The notes beneath the pieces are model-generated. The model was not told the origin of the DNA, made no database searches, and saw nothing but the letters and a program-made list of their open reading frames with translations. This document shows positions 14,532 to 15,034 of a stretch of 15,034 bases of DNA, one piece after another (the first letter of the stretch is position 1; every line of letters begins with the position of its first letter). Source of the stretch: Chloroflexi bacterium RBG_16_51_16. GTDB lineage: Bacteria > Chloroflexota > Anaerolineae > Anaerolineales > Villigracilaceae. The position numbers and the translations under genes were made by a program. Where the stretch lies: contig MGNL01000004.1 in assembly GCA_001796785.1 (NCBI GenBank), positions 3,644 through 18,677 of the forward strand. The letters are read 5' to 3'.

Positions 14532-15034
14532 ATGGATAAAAAGGGTTTTATATTTCTCTTTGTCATCACAATATTTTCATTATCGATGACCGGATGCGGT
14601 AAGCCGGCTGCTCCTATAACAATGCCTACGTCAACAACCGCACCAACCGACACGCCTGAATCCACTTCGACGGCAACTCTCATCCCGTCACCCACACCCT
14701 TGCCGGGATCGCTGGTTTTGCCAGTTGATACGCTCGATAAAAACATACCCTGGTTACCTGCGCAGGAATCAGGAGCACCGGGCACTTACTATTTCTGGTT
14801 CAATTCGCTTTATCCCCCTTTTAACAATGTACTCGTAAGACAAGCGTTTGCTGCAGCGATCGACCGGGAAGCGATTGTGGAAATCGGCCACAAATATAAT
14901 GTGAAAAATCCGAGACCGGCTACGACCTTTACACCGCCAGAAATACTCGGCAGGGATCTGTATAACGAAGTGGGCATCCCCTATGATCCCGCCCATGCCA
15001 GGGAACTATTCGAACAAGCCGGATACACCGAAGG
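14532..15034 (+). CDS. Lipoprotein with C-terminal-type SBP_bac_5 region (partial, runs off window)
   Basis: The ORF is open to the window end (167 codons seen). It begins with a signal peptide and lipobox-like SMTGC, with the lipidated Cys at codon 22. A Thr/Pro/Ser-rich linker follows (about 25-60), then sequence typical of peptide/nickel-type substrate-binding proteins: NSLYPPFNNVLVRQAFAAAI, DRE, FTPPEILG, and YDPAHARELFEQAGY. In full-length OppA-like proteins these blocks lie in the C-terminal half, yet here they start about 90 residues in, so the N-terminal lobe appears missing or rearranged. It may bind peptides at the cell surface. GGAGG lies 6 nt upstream of the ATG. The 106 bp between it and the previous gene show no clear promoter. 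Confidence 0.8.
   Translation, partial: MDKKGFIFLFVITIFSLSMTGCGKPAAPITMPTSTTAPTDTPESTSTATLIPSPTPLPGSLVLPVDTLDKNIPWLPAQESGAPGTYYFWFNSLYPPFNNVLVRQAFAAAIDREAIVEIGHKYNVKNPRPATTFTPPEILGRDLYNEVGIPYDPAHARELFEQAGYTE

Overview
The window looks like part of a Chloroflexota (Anaerolineae-type) chromosome. This is inferred from the gene mix, moderately high GC, secreted peptidases, DUF1295/DUF4345 membrane proteins, a DrrAB-type ABC exporter and a lipoprotein with a Thr/Pro/Ser-rich linker. No rRNA, tRNA, CRISPR array, transposase or phage gene was seen, and the taxonomy is not proven.

Left part (1-6100, minus strand): three secreted peptidases of different classes. In transcription order they are an M28 aminopeptidase with a PA domain (4203-5750), an S8 subtilase (2241-3707) and an M6/M30-like HExxH metalloprotease (40-2160). 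The first two are each preceded by a long leader of the same design: a TTGTAA-17-TATA(G/T)T promoter, a GEMM (cyclic-di-GMP-I) riboswitch aptamer, 76-78 nt of spacer, a terminator-like hairpin, 18-19 nt, a strong Shine-Dalgarno-like box, then about 90-95 nt to the real gene start. The third peptidase has no visible promoter and probably shares the S8 transcript through an intergenic hairpin. The most notable content is therefore a small extracellular proteolysis regulon predicted to respond to cyclic di-GMP.

Middle part (6272-9315, plus strand): mostly single genes. They are a membrane-anchored M23 peptidase, a short SDR-like protein lacking the catalytic Tyr-x3-Lys lysine, an orphan NarL/LuxR response regulator with a clear terminator, and a stand-alone formyltransferase-fold enzyme. 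Three of these genes have a -10-like hexamer only 7-8 nt before the ATG, suggesting leaderless mRNAs.

Right part (9391-15034, plus strand): a probable operon of DUF4345, DegV-family and DUF1295 proteins. It is followed by an ABC exporter pair with a 4-base overlap, a histidine phosphatase broken by a one-base frameshift in an A6 run, an unknown 178-residue protein with a C-terminal CxxC, and the start of a lipoprotein. That lipoprotein carries only the C-terminal-type part of an oligopeptide-binding (SBP_bac_5) domain in the sequence available and runs off the window end.
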